Assembly (NCBI RefSeq): GCF_024494725.1
Contig: NZ_JANHDK010000003.1
Coordinates: forward strand, 62,001-126,000
From: Haloplanus ruber
GTDB lineage: Archaea > Halobacteriota > Halobacteria > Halobacteriales > Haloferacaceae
Direction: 5' to 3'
DNA length: 64,000 bases
This document shows positions 1 through 8,469 of this stretch, in pieces. Below the pieces are notes generated by a model. It was not told where the DNA came from. It worked only from the letters and a program-made list of their open reading frames with translations, and did not search any database. The position numbers were made by a program, and so were the translations under genes. How positions within the stretch are numbered: the stretch's first letter is position 1; each line of letters starts with the position of its first letter.

Positions 1-1553
1 TCCGCGGGTTCGTGAGCTCCGCCGACTACTATACGGTGCTCACGGGCCACGGTGTCCTCCTCGCGCTCGTCTTTACGACCTTCGCCCTCGCCGGACTGTT
101 CACGTGGGGCGTCACGCGGAGCCTCGACCGCTCGCTGCCCAGTCCGCGGTTCTCGATGGCCTGGTTCAGCCTGATGCTCGTCGGGGCGATTACGGCGGCC
201 GTAACCATTCTTGGGGGACTGGTCCCCTCGATGCCGCTGAGCGCCGACGTGCTCTATACGTTCTACGCGCCCATGAAGGCCCACCCGCTGTTCTACATCG
301 GTCTGACGCTGTTCATCGTCGGCTCGTGGCTCGCGGGCGTCGACTGGTTCCGCACCTACTGGCACTGGCGCGGCGACAACCCCGACGAGCGCATCCCCCT
401 GCAGACGTTCATGGTGCTGACGACGATGCTGATGTGGTACATCTCCTCGGCCGGCGTGGCCGTGGAGGTGCTCTTTTTCCTCCTCCCGTGGTCGCTAGGC
501 CTGATCGCCGAGGTTGACCCGCTGCTCACCCGGACGCTGTTCTGGTACTTCGGGCACCCGGTCGTCTACTTCTGGCTCATGCCGGCCTACTTCATCTGGT
601 ACACCGTGTTGCCGAAGCTGTCCGGTGGGCGGCTGTTCAGCGACCCGCTCGCCCGCGTGGTGTTCGTCCTCTTCCTCTTGCTCTCGACGCCGGTTGGCTT
701 CCACCACCAGTACGTCGACCCCGGAATCCCCGAGGGCTTTAAGTTCATTGCGATGACAAACACCATGTTCCTCCTCTTGCCGAGCCTCCTCACCGCGTTT
801 ACCGTCGTCGCCAGCATCGAACACGGCGGCCGCCAGCGCGGCGGCGAGGGTCGGCTGGGGTGGCTGCGGACGCTCCCTTGGGACGAACCCGCCTTCGCCG
901 GCTGTGTGCTTGCGGGGCTGATGTTCGCTGCCGGCGGCTTCTCGGGCATGATCAACGCCGGGATGAACATCAACTATCTCGTCCACAACACGCTGTGGGT
1001 GCCGGGGCACTTCCACCTCACCGTCGGCACCGCCTCCGCGCTCACGTTCATGGCCGCGGGCTACTGGCTGTTCCCGCAGATCACCGGGAACCGCCTGCGC
1101 TTCCGGACGCTCGCGACCATCCAGCCATACCTCTGGTTTATCGGCATGACGTTCATGTCGAACGCCATGCACCGCGCCGGTCTCGCGGGCATCCCCCGGC
1201 GTACCGCCGAACCCCAGTACGACAGCGTCACCTTCCAGGGCGTCGTCGGCGGCGTGAGCGAGATGCGCCTCCAAATCGCCCTCGGTGGCACTCTGCTGTT
1301 CGTCGCCCTTCTCCTGTTCCTGATCGTCGTCTTCGGAACGTGGCTGGGCGGCGACGGCACCGACTCTCTCCGGGTCAACAGCTCGATTCCGGCGCCGCTC
1401 TCCGGCCCGGAACACAGCCCGAAGATCCTCGACAACCTGAAGCTCTGGACGGCCGTCGCCATCGTCCTGATCGTGCTCGCCTACGGCCTGCCGTTGTCGG
1501 CACTGGTCGCCGACGGCCTGTTCGCACCGGGAAGCCCGCCGATTCCGGTGTGA
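1..1553 (+). CDS. cbaA: ba3-type cytochrome c oxidase subunit I, 5'-truncated by the window edge
   Basis: Catalytic subunit of a ba3-type haem-copper oxygen reductase in the cytoplasmic membrane, which reduces O2 to water and pumps protons. The visible part aligns with Thermus ba3 subunit I from just before the low-spin haem ligand: LTGHGVLLA near base 45, GHPVVYFWLMPAY from about 553 (CuB His and cross-linked Tyr), VGFHHQYVDPG from about 694 (two CuB His) and VPGHFHLTVG from about 1000 (haem ligands). The frame is open to base 3. The GTG at 12 is unlikely to be the real start, because the family has roughly 60 more N-terminal residues including a membrane helix. The gene is followed at 10 bp by a small anchored protein, as in haloarchaeal cba loci. 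Family assignment is firm; the 5' end lies outside the window. Confidence 0.93.
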   Translation, partial: RGFVSSADYYTVLTGHGVLLALVFTTFALAGLFTWGVTRSLDRSLPSPRFSMAWFSLMLVGAITAAVTILGGLVPSMPLSADVLYTFYAPMKAHPLFYIGLTLFIVGSWLAGVDWFRTYWHWRGDNPDERIPLQTFMVLTTMLMWYISSAGVAVEVLFFLLPWSLGLIAEVDPLLTRTLFWYFGHPVVYFWLMPAYFIWYTVLPKLSGGRLFSDPLARVVFVLFLLLSTPVGFHHQYVDPGIPEGFKFIAMTNTMFLLLPSLLTAFTVVASIEHGGRQRGGEGRLGWLRTLPWDEPAFAGCVLAGLMFAAGGFSGMINAGMNINYLVHNTLWVPGHFHLTVGTASALTFMAAGYWLFPQITGNRLRFRTLATIQPYLWFIGMTFMSNAMHRAGLAGIPRRTAEPQYDSVTFQGVVGGVSEMRLQIALGGTLLFVALLLFLIVVFGTWLGGDGTDSLRVNSSIPAPLSGPEHSPKILDNLKLWTAVAIVLIVLAYGLPLSALVADGLFAPGSPPIPV

Positions 1554-1563
1554 ATTCTCAGTC

Positions 1564-2184
1564 GTGAGCGACGATAGCACCACGCCGGACGGCGGGCCTG
1601 ACGACAGGGGGCGTGATCCCGCCGACCCGCCGGACGGCTCGGACGGTGGGCTCTCGAAGCGCACCCTGATCCGCCTGCTCGTCGGATTCAGTATCGGCGT
1701 CCCGCTGCTCGTCGAGGGGGTCACGTTCTTCGGCCTCCTCAGCGACCAGTTCGGTGGCGGCGGTGACGACGGCGGAAGCGACGGCACGTCGACCGCTGCA
1801 GACGACGGCAACGCTGTCGGCGTCGGCGACGACATGCTCCCCGAGACCGACCGCTCGGAGACGCTCGCCAGCGCCATCCTCCGGGAGACCGGTGAGGACC
1901 GCTGGCCGCTCTCGCTGACCGTCGAGGTGACGAACACCGGGTCGACCGACTACGAGTTCCAGTTGCTCGATGTCCACCTGGCAGACGGACGGCGCGTCGA
2001 CGGGCGCACGAGTACCGACCGCCTGGCGCCGGACGAGGACCGGACCGTTACGGCCGAACGATCGATCCCTGCCGGATCGACCCCCGACTCCATCGCAGTC
2101 GTCGCGCTGATCTACCGGGAGGAGGGGGTCGAGACAGTCGAGCGACGCGTCGACTTGGCGAAGATTCCCGTTCGAGGCGGCTGA
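1564..2184 (+). CDS. Membrane-anchored acidic protein following cbaA (possible CbaE-like)
   Basis: Unknown function. The 206-aa protein has an acidic, Asp/Gly/Pro-rich cytoplasmic tail (residues 1-30), one hydrophobic segment (about 35-58), a Gly/Asp linker, and a beta-rich extracellular domain (about 95-205) with the V-T-N-T-G pattern of Ig-like or FxLYD-like domains. The GTG start lies 10 bp after the cbaA stop, so the two are almost certainly co-transcribed. The position matches the small accessory gene at the end of the cbaDBAE operon of Natronomonas; calling it CbaE-like rests on position only. Its TGA abuts the stop of the convergent gene that ends at 2185. Confidence 0.75.
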   Translation: MSDDSTTPDGGPDDRGRDPADPPDGSDGGLSKRTLIRLLVGFSIGVPLLVEGVTFFGLLSDQFGGGGDDGGSDGTSTAADDGNAVGVGDDMLPETDRSETLASAILRETGEDRWPLSLTVEVTNTGSTDYEFQLLDVHLADGRRVDGRTSTDRLAPDEDRTVTAERSIPAGSTPDSIAVVALIYREEGVETVERRVDLAKIPVRGG

Positions 2185-2826
2185 TCACGCCCCGCCGTCG
2201 GCGTCGCCGAAGGCCGTCGGCTTCCAGCGAACTGTTCCTCGCACTGCGTCCCACTCGTCGCGCTCCCGAAGACGATACCGGGCGAATGCGGTGTTTCGAA
2301 CCAGTTCGAGTTCGGCCAGCCGTAGCTGTACGGCCCACCGGAGTTGGTCCCACTCGCGTCGCTCTCGGCTCTCTTCGGTCGTCCCATCTTCCGGCACGAA
2401 ATCGATGTACTCGTCACCCGCCTCGAACCCCGAGACGGTGCCGCGCTGGGCGCGACGCCACCGCTCGTAGGTCTCTATGGGTTGTGTCTCGGTCGGCATG
2501 GGCGCCCGCGAGAACAGGGACTTGAATCGCACGTCCGCGTCCTCGCCACCCCACCGATATCCCCTGGCGGTCAGCTTGATCGTCCCCGCCCCGTCGACGG
2601 CGCAGTTGAACTGGATCCGCGCGTACTCGGCCGTCTCCGCCCCGTCGGCCGTCGGCGCTGTCGCGGGCGTCAGAAAGGCACCGTCGGTGTACTGGACCGG
2701 ATAGCGGGTCGCGTGTGCCCGCTCGACGACGGGCGTGGCCGGCGGGACTGCCGGCCGCTCGGGACCCTCCGCCGCCTCACTCCACGCTCCGGCGGCCGTT
2801 TCCTTCGGATCGACCCAGACCTTCAT
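2185..2826 (-). CDS. Conserved-looking soluble protein of unknown function
   Basis: Not recognised. The 213-aa product has no signal peptide or membrane segment. It is Trp/Arg-rich compared with its neighbours and has a probable helical second half (about residues 155-195) full of Glu/Arg pairs. The ATG at 2826 lies 50 bp after the stop of the upstream same-strand gene, so it may share that gene's transcript. The stop abuts the stop of the convergent cba-linked gene. Typical haloarchaeal acidic composition supports it being a real coding gene. Confidence 0.7.
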   Translation of the reverse strand: MKVWVDPKETAAGAWSEAAEGPERPAVPPATPVVERAHATRYPVQYTDGAFLTPATAPTADGAETAEYARIQFNCAVDGAGTIKLTARGYRWGGEDADVRFKSLFSRAPMPTETQPIETYERWRRAQRGTVSGFEAGDEYIDFVPEDGTTEESRERREWDQLRWAVQLRLAELELVRNTAFARYRLRERDEWDAVRGTVRWKPTAFGDADGGA

Positions 2827-2876
2827 GATCGATCATACGATATGCGGCGAAAAAACGATTCCGGCGCCGGCCGTCG

Positions 2877-3740
2877 TCAGTACCGCGACGGCATGTACGC
2901 CATGCCGAGCAGCAGGATGGCCGTCGCGAAACTCACGATAGAGACGCCCCAGAGTCCGTTGACGTGTCCGTGATACGTGTCGATTTCGTCGGTCTGTTGC
3001 TCGTACACGCCGTAGTCGCTCTCGAGGACGAGCGTGCTGTTGTCCGGGAAGTACGCGAAGTACTCCTGACCGTTTAGCGTAACGTTGGCCTCGTTGCCGA
3101 CGTCGACCGTGTTGGTCCGCGTGCCCGTCCAAGCGAGCGTCGCGCCGTCGCCCGACACGCTGGCGACCGTCGTCGCGTTGCCCTGGTACTGGACGGTGTC
3201 GCCCTCGCTGTACTGTGTCGACGACGGCTCCGGGAAGTACTCGCTCGCCGGCGTCAGCGACCGGTTGTCGCCGCTCTCACGGACGACGTACTCGGTGCCG
3301 TTGACCGTGACGAGTTCGTTCCTGACGGCCTCGTCGTTCTGCAGGATCGCGCTCCGGTTGATCCGCTCTTCGAGTCTGAACGCGGTGGGGTCCTCGGCTT
3401 CCTCGACGAGGACCTGGTACTCCTCGCCGTCGTAGGTGACGTTGGCTTCGTGTTCCCACGTCTGGGTGTAGCGCGCCGAGTCGTTGGTCCAGGAGACCTG
3501 CCCGGAGCGCGTGAGTTCGGGGCCGCCGCCGTGGCCACCGCCACCACCCGACATCTCGGCCGAAATCGTCGTGACGGTGTACGTCCGGTCGTCGACCGAG
3601 AACTCGCCACCCTGGGAGAGCCTGTGGTCGGGGTTATCGAACTGGACCGTCGGCGCGGTGGCCGTGGCGATCACCGAGTACGACGCCGCGCCGAGGACGA
3701 TAAAGAACGCGACGTAGATGGCCGCAGCGCGTCGTTGCAT
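2877..3740 (-). CDS. Two-helix membrane protein with four internal extracellular repeats
   Basis: Unknown function. The 287-aa protein has an N-terminal helix (about 7-27) and a C-terminal helix (about 263-283, ending in a short basic tail), so the middle of about 230 residues is probably extracellular. That middle contains four copies of a hydrophobic-X-G-X-EY-like unit (VDDRTYTV, YDGEEYQV, VNGTEYVV, LNGQEYFA), each inside a beta-rich stretch with N-X-S/T sequons. A Gly/His-rich loop (SGGGGGHGGG) follows the first unit. A TATA element at 3764-3769 places the transcript start at or next to the ATG. It lies close to the oxidase locus, but no functional link can be shown. Confidence 0.75.
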   Translation of the reverse strand: MQRRAAAIYVAFFIVLGAASYSVIATATAPTVQFDNPDHRLSQGGEFSVDDRTYTVTTISAEMSGGGGGHGGGPELTRSGQVSWTNDSARYTQTWEHEANVTYDGEEYQVLVEEAEDPTAFRLEERINRSAILQNDEAVRNELVTVNGTEYVVRESGDNRSLTPASEYFPEPSSTQYSEGDTVQYQGNATTVASVSGDGATLAWTGTRTNTVDVGNEANVTLNGQEYFAYFPDNSTLVLESDYGVYEQQTDEIDTYHGHVNGLWGVSIVSFATAILLLGMAYMPSRY

Positions 3741-3763
3741 ATCTGGGGCCTAGTCCACCCGGC

Positions 3764-3769
3764 GTATAA
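3764..3769 (-). promoter_or_regulatory. TATA box for the 3740 gene
   Basis: TTATAC on the minus strand, 24-29 nt before the ATG at 3740. This spacing predicts a leaderless transcript. It lies between the stop of the small upstream gene and this start, so the membrane protein probably has its own promoter. Confidence 0.55.
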
Positions 3770-3792
3770 CGATTACTAACTGACGACGACGC

Positions 3793-3975
3793 TCACCGAT
3801 GTGGGCCGTCGTCGGCTCCGACCAACTGCAACGCCTGCCGGAGGTGGAACCGGGTCTCTTGGGAGTCGGCAGCCTCGAGTGCCGCCCACAGTTGCCGTTC
3901 GACAGCCGCGTCCGCCGACACCGTTGGTTCGGCCGCGCGCTGCGTCCCTCGCTTGGTCGTGGACCGGGAATCCAT
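3793..3975 (-). CDS. Small acidic protein (60 aa), unknown
   Basis: Not recognised. The start was placed at the ATG at 3975 (MDSRSTTKRG...) rather than the longer frame, because a TATA-like ATACCTAAC at about 4001-4010 lies 26-35 nt upstream. The C-terminal half (AAVERQLWAALEAADSQETRF and following) is a plausible amphipathic helix pair. No Cys/His metal motif and no membrane segment are present. Confidence 0.55.
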   Translation of the reverse strand: MDSRSTTKRGTQRAAEPTVSADAAVERQLWAALEAADSQETRFHLRQALQLVGADDGPHR

Positions 3976-4201
3976 AGTTGGTCGTTCGACCCCATCTGTG
4001 TTAGGTATCCGGACCATACCGTCGTTCTATGATCCCGTGAACGTCCGGCATGGACAGGATAACCCCACCTGTCCCGGCCGCAGTCGACGACTCCTCGCTC
4101 GACCGGCGCGCCGTCGACACCGGATCTCGTTCCGGCGCCAGCCCGACACCGCCGGTTTAAACGGTCGGGTCGACGGCCAGTGCCGTGCAACGACCGACAG
4201 G

Positions 4202-4209
4202 TTTTGTAT
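4202..4209 (+). promoter_or_regulatory. TATA-like promoter element for hemH-hemG
   Basis: TTTTGTAT lies 24-31 nt before the hemH ATG, the spacing seen for leaderless haloarchaeal mRNAs. The roughly 220 bp further upstream hold no gene that I can support. Confidence 0.5.
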
Positions 4210-4232
4210 CGACCTTCCCCTAGACATAGCGT

Positions 4233-5282
4233 ATGACTACCGGGATCGTGTTGCTCAACTTTGGTGAGCCGGCGGAAGGAGAGAGAGAGACCGTACTCGA
4301 CTATCTCGAACGGATATTCATGGCAAATATGTCCATCGAAGGGGAGGAGACGACCGAGGCAGCGGCCCGGAAACGGGCGGCGAAACTGGCCGAGCGTCGG
4401 GCCCCCGGCCTCCTCGAGGAGTACGACGACATCGGTGGCTCTCCCCTGATCGACCACTCCACCACCCAGGCGGCGCTGCTGGACGAGGAGTTCTCCCGAC
4501 GGGGATACGACATCGAGACCTACCACGGGATGCAGTACACGGCACCGTTTATTACCGACGCCGTGGAGGCGGCCCGCGAGGACGGGGTCGACCACCTAGT
4601 CGGGCTTCCGATCTACCCGCTCTGTGGCCCCTCGACGACCGTCCAGTCGCTCGACGAACTCGACGAGGCACTCGACGAGGTCGGGTGGGACGTCCCTGTC
4701 GACGCTCTCACCGGCTGGCACAAACATCCGGCGTACACCCGGACTCGCATCGACAACATCCGGCGCTACTTGGACGACCACGACCTCTCGCTTGGCGACG
4801 GGACCCGACTCGTGTTCTCGTCCCACGGCACCCCCCAGTACTACCTCGACGAGGGAAGCCGGTACGAGGAGTACACCGAGGAGTTCTGTTCGGTAGTGGC
4901 GGCGGCACTCGACGCCCCGGAGTACGAACTCGGGTACCAGAACCACGAGAACCGCGACGTCGAGTGGACCGAACCCGACGTCGAGGAGGTCATCGAGACG
5001 GTCGACGCCGACCGCGTCGTCGTCGAACCCGTGAGCTTCATGCACGAACAGAGTGAGACGCTCTCGGAACTCGACATCGAACTCCGCGAGGAGGCCGAAG
5101 AGCGGGGACTCGAGTTCCATCGTGTCCCCATCCCGTACGACGACGACCGGTTCATCGGGGCGCTCGCGGACCTCGCCGAACCGTTCGTCGCGGGCTACGA
5201 TCCGGAGTACGCTGGCCTCCGGCAGTGTGAGTGTCGAGACGAACCGGGAACCATGTGCCTGAACGCGCCCCACGAGGCATGA
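4233..5282 (+). CDS. hemH: Ferrochelatase (HemH family)
   Basis: Inserts iron into a porphyrin or coproporphyrin in the last part of haem synthesis. The 349-aa chain carries the family blocks: LLNFGEP at the N-terminus, LPIYPLCGPSTT near residue 130, SSHGTPQYYLDEG with the metal-binding His near residue 200, and EPVSFMHEQSETLSELD near residue 270. The C-terminus adds Cys332, Cys334 and Cys342, which resembles the extra cysteines of [2Fe-2S] ferrochelatases. The TGA overlaps the ATG of hemG (ATGA), so the two genes are translationally coupled. Together with HemG and HemE, a coproporphyrin-type substrate as in Bacillus hemEHY is as likely as protoporphyrin. Confidence 0.92.
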   Translation: MTTGIVLLNFGEPAEGERETVLDYLERIFMANMSIEGEETTEAAARKRAAKLAERRAPGLLEEYDDIGGSPLIDHSTTQAALLDEEFSRRGYDIETYHGMQYTAPFITDAVEAAREDGVDHLVGLPIYPLCGPSTTVQSLDELDEALDEVGWDVPVDALTGWHKHPAYTRTRIDNIRRYLDDHDLSLGDGTRLVFSSHGTPQYYLDEGSRYEEYTEEFCSVVAAALDAPEYELGYQNHENRDVEWTEPDVEEVIETVDADRVVVEPVSFMHEQSETLSELDIELREEAEERGLEFHRVPIPYDDDRFIGALADLAEPFVAGYDPEYAGLRQCECRDEPGTMCLNAPHEA

Positions 5283-6574
5283 CCGTCGGTATCGTCGGCG
5301 CCGGCATCACGGGACTCGCCCTCTCGGAGTTCTGCCGCGAGCGCGGCGTCGACACCGTCACCTTCGAGGCATCCTCGGAGCCTGGCGGCGTGATCCGGTC
5401 GACCAGCGTCGACGGGCGCGTCCTCGAACACGGTCCCCAGCGCACCCGGATGACCGACGAGTTAGCGACGCTGATCGACGCCTGTGACCTCCGGGACGAC
5501 TTGCGGACCGCCGACACTGACCTCCCGCTGTACGTCTACGCTGACGGCCGTCTCCGGCAGGTCCCCTTCTCGATGGAGGGGTTCTTCCGGACCGATCTGC
5601 TCTCGGCGACGGGGAAGCTTCGGATGCTCGCCGAACCGCTGACCGACGGCGCCCGCGACGACGAGACGGCGGCCGACTACTTCACCCGGAAGTTCGGTGC
5701 CGAGGCGTATCACAACATGATCGCGCCACTGTTCGGCGGCATCTACGGCTCCGACCCCGCGGAGATGCCCGGAGAGTACGCCCTGCGGACGGTGCGGCGG
5801 ATGGAACGCTCCGGGAGCCTCGTTCGGGCCGCGGTTCGTCGTCGACTCGAGGGCAAAGAGCGGGAGTCGCCCATCTCCTTTGCCGACGGCATGGCACAGC
5901 TCCCCCAAGCGCTCTACGAGCGCAACACCGACCAGGTACACCTAGAGACGCCAGTCGAGGGTGTCGCCACCGCGGGAACGGGCTACCGCCTCGACACCGC
6001 CGACGGGAGCCACGTCGTCGACAAGGTGGTCGTCACCGCGCGGGCGGACGTGAGCGCGAGTCTCCTCGACGACGTGGATCCGGAGAGCGCGCGCGCGCTC
6101 CGTCAGCTCTACTACAACCCGCTGGCCTACGTCCACCTCGCCTCCGACGCCGACCCCGCGGGGTTCGGCTACCAGGTCCGACACAACGAGTCGCTCCGGA
6201 CTCTCGGCGTGACCTGGAACGCCAGCCTGTTCGACCGAGACGGCGTCTACACCTGCTTCCTCGGCGGGATGCAGGCGCCGGGGTTGGTCGACCGCGACGA
6301 CGACGAACTCGGGCGCATCGCCCGCGAGGAGTTCGAGACGGTGATGGGAGCGTCCGGCGAGGTGCTGAACGTCACCCGTCACCCCCGTGGCATGCCCGCC
6401 TACGACGGCTCGTGGACGGCGATGGAGGCGGTCGATCCGCCCGAAGGGATCACGCTGGCCACCAACTACACCGGCCGGATGGGCGTCCCGGCGCGGGTCC
6501 GGGAGGCAAAGCGCCTCGCCGAACGATTCGCGGACGACGGAGCGACGCCGACGGCCGCCGTCGCCGAGGCGTAG
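5279..6574 (+). CDS. hemG: Porphyrinogen oxidase (HemG/HemY family flavoprotein)
   Basis: FAD-dependent oxidase that aromatises protoporphyrinogen or coproporphyrinogen before iron insertion. The 431-aa protein starts with the dinucleotide-binding motif GIVGAGITGLALSEF. It has a Glu at the end of the second strand (FEASSEPGG), the PPO-type IAPLFGGIYGSDPAEM segment near residue 155, and a C-terminal FAD block ending ATNYTGRMGVP near residue 400. The start was set at the ATG overlapping the hemH stop rather than the longer upstream frame, because the Rossmann strand begins immediately. It converges exactly on hemE, with the two stop codons abutting at 6574/6575. Confidence 0.9.
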   Translation: MTVGIVGAGITGLALSEFCRERGVDTVTFEASSEPGGVIRSTSVDGRVLEHGPQRTRMTDELATLIDACDLRDDLRTADTDLPLYVYADGRLRQVPFSMEGFFRTDLLSATGKLRMLAEPLTDGARDDETAADYFTRKFGAEAYHNMIAPLFGGIYGSDPAEMPGEYALRTVRRMERSGSLVRAAVRRRLEGKERESPISFADGMAQLPQALYERNTDQVHLETPVEGVATAGTGYRLDTADGSHVVDKVVVTARADVSASLLDDVDPESARALRQLYYNPLAYVHLASDADPAGFGYQVRHNESLRTLGVTWNASLFDRDGVYTCFLGGMQAPGLVDRDDDELGRIAREEFETVMGASGEVLNVTRHPRGMPAYDGSWTAMEAVDPPEGITLATNYTGRMGVPARVREAKRLAERFADDGATPTAAVAEA

Positions 6575-7582
6575 CTACCGGCTGATCGATTTTGCCGTCT
6601 CGACGAACGCTCGCACGGATTCGACGGGCGTATCGCGGTTGACGCCGTGGCCCAGGTTGAGGATGTGGCCGCGTGGCCCGGCAGCGTCGATTACCGCCCG
6701 CGTCCGCTCGCGGACGAAGTCGGTCGGGCCGAAGAGATACTGGGGATCGAGGTTGCCCTGTACCGGCCGGTCTCCGAGTGTTTCCCGCGCGTCGGCCATG
6801 TCGACGGTCCAGTCGAGACCGACCACGTCGGCGCCAGCCGTATCGAGGCTGTCGAGACGGCCGGCCATGTTGCGCACGAAGACGATGGAGGGGACCGAAA
6901 GGTCCGAGAGAATCTCACGGTGGAGCGGTAGGACGAACTCGCGGTAGTCCGCGGGCGAGAGCACCCCGGCGTAGGTGTCGAACAGTTGCACCACGTCCGC
7001 GCCGTGGGCAGCCTGATACTCCAGATAATCCCGGACCACGTCCGCGAACGCCGCGAGGAGCGTACGGAACGCCTCGGGGTGGCGGGCCCGGAAGCGCCGT
7101 ATCGGCCCGTGGTTCCGCGAGGCGCCGCCCGCGACGGCGTAGGAGGCGAGGGTAAAGGGGCCGCCAGCGAAGCCGATAACCGCCGTCTCCGAACCCACCC
7201 GCTTGACGAGGTTGTCGAGGAGCGCGCCGACGAAATCGAGATCCTCGGCCACCGTCCCCCGCGGGCGCTCGGCGTCCGCAGGCCCCTCGACGGGGTTCTC
7301 CACGACTGGGCCGACGCCGCTTTCCAGGTGGTAGTCAAAGCCCAGCGGCTCCAAGACAGTCAGGATGTCGGAGAACATCACCACCCCGTCGGGTTCGTAC
7401 AGATCCCACGGTAGAAGGGTGATCCGGGTGGCTACCTCGGGGTCCTCGATAGCCTCGCGGAATCCGTAGTCGGCGCGGATTTCGCGGTACTCGGGGATGT
7501 GTCGGCCGGCCTGTCGCATCAACCAGACGGGCGGCCGCTCGGTTCGTTCGCCCCGCGCCGCGCGGACGAGGAGATGCGTCAT
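6575..7582 (-). CDS. hemE: Uroporphyrinogen decarboxylase
   Basis: Decarboxylates uroporphyrinogen III to coproporphyrinogen III. The 335-aa product opens with PPVWLMRQAGRHIPEYR, the invariant substrate-binding Arg block, and continues with EPDGVVMFSDILTVLEPLG (catalytic Asp), FAGGPFTLASY, QLFDTYAGVLSP and the C-terminal LNLGHGVNRDTP with its conserved His. The start at 7582 (MTHLLVRAARG) matches the family; the longer frame adds 34 unrelated residues. It is expressed from the other strand than hemH-hemG and ends flush against hemG. TTAGG near 7610 could serve its promoter. Confidence 0.95.
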   Translation of the reverse strand: MTHLLVRAARGERTERPPVWLMRQAGRHIPEYREIRADYGFREAIEDPEVATRITLLPWDLYEPDGVVMFSDILTVLEPLGFDYHLESGVGPVVENPVEGPADAERPRGTVAEDLDFVGALLDNLVKRVGSETAVIGFAGGPFTLASYAVAGGASRNHGPIRRFRARHPEAFRTLLAAFADVVRDYLEYQAAHGADVVQLFDTYAGVLSPADYREFVLPLHREILSDLSVPSIVFVRNMAGRLDSLDTAGADVVGLDWTVDMADARETLGDRPVQGNLDPQYLFGPTDFVRERTRAVIDAAGPRGHILNLGHGVNRDTPVESVRAFVETAKSISR

Positions 7583-7667
7583 GACCGGTGCTCGGGCCGA
7601 AGGCGGCCTAAGTATGTCGCCTCGTTCCCATCCGGTAGTATATGTGTCGCGGTCCCATAGCGCGCCC

Positions 7668-8018
7668 ATGCGTTTCCCAACCATTAATCGTGATCAACTC
7701 TCCCCGCTAAACGTCTCCTTGCTCGGCCTTATCGCCACCATCGTCGGCGGATACGGGCGAACGATTTCGGTGCCGCCCGACACCTCGCCGCATCTCATCC
7801 GGTTCTTCTCGGTGTCGCCGGACCGAAGCTATGCGGCGGTGATGCCACAGGACAAGGCGTTGCTCCTCCTGAGTGACCCGGCGACGGGGGAGGCTACCCG
7901 CGGGGCCACCGACGCCGCCGGATCACTCCACGGACTCTGGACGCTCGTCGCCTTCGTGGGGTTGATACTCCTGTTCGCGGGGCCGGTCCTCGTCTGGCGG
8001 AACCGCGACGGCGGCTGA
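7668..8018 (+). CDS. Small two-helix membrane protein, unknown
   Basis: The 116-aa protein has hydrophobic segments at about 13-32 and 90-110, separated by an outward-facing loop of about 55 residues. No family recognised. The start at 7668 follows a TATA-like GTATATG at about 7637-7643. It shares a short divergent region with hemE, but there is no sequence evidence for a haem role. Confidence 0.65.
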   Translation: MRFPTINRDQLSPLNVSLLGLIATIVGGYGRTISVPPDTSPHLIRFFSVSPDRSYAAVMPQDKALLLLSDPATGEATRGATDAAGSLHGLWTLVAFVGLILLFAGPVLVWRNRDGG

Positions 8019-8075
8019 TACCGCCGCCGATGGGCGTATTCGCCGCTTCACCGCGGTGACGCCCCGATTCCTCGA

Positions 8076-8414
8076 TCAGGCCTCCAGTTCCTCCTTGGCG
8101 ACCCACTCCCGTGCCCAGTCGCCGATGGCGTCGAACACCGGACAGAGCGACTCGCCTTTCTCCGTCAGGGAGTAGTACGTCGCTACCGGGGCGTCTTCCT
8201 CCAGTCGCCGGTCGACGAAGCCCATCTCCTGTAGGTCGTCGACGACGCGAGAGAGCGTCCGCGAACTCGCGCCGGTGGAACGCTTGAGTTCGTTGAATCG
8301 CTTCTCGCCGTCCTGTAGGTCGTGCAGGACCGCCAGGCGCCACTGCGAGCCGATCTGTTCGAGCGAGTCGATGACGTAACACGTCTCGGTGTCGGATCCC
8401 GATCCGATGGCCAT
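8076..8414 (-). CDS. HxlR-family winged-helix transcriptional regulator
   Basis: A 112-aa DNA-binding protein of the HxlR (MarR-like) family. It has the family opener with a single Cys (ETCYVIDSLEQIGSQWRLAVL, Cys12), the recognition helix region TGASSRTLSRVVDDLQEMGFV (about 47-67) and the wing and helix YYSLTEKGESLCPV. Members of this family often sense thiol-reactive or electrophilic compounds through this N-terminal Cys; here that is inference. It is divergent to a DoxX gene, and the intergenic region carries several inverted repeats, so it most likely controls that gene and itself. Confidence 0.92.
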   Translation of the reverse strand: MAIGSGSDTETCYVIDSLEQIGSQWRLAVLHDLQDGEKRFNELKRSTGASSRTLSRVVDDLQEMGFVDRRLEEDAPVATYYSLTEKGESLCPVFDAIGDWAREWVAKEELEA

Positions 8415-8469
8415 ACGCTTTCCTCGTTCTCTCCCCGGTTAGCAGTTCCGGAGCGAATCAGGTGTCGAA

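Noticed and set aside
495-1937. Long minus-strand frame (480 codons) opposite cbaA
   Set aside because: Low-complexity Arg/Glu/Gln/Pro composition, no family resemblance, and fully antisense to a confidently identified oxidase gene; a typical third-position GC shadow.
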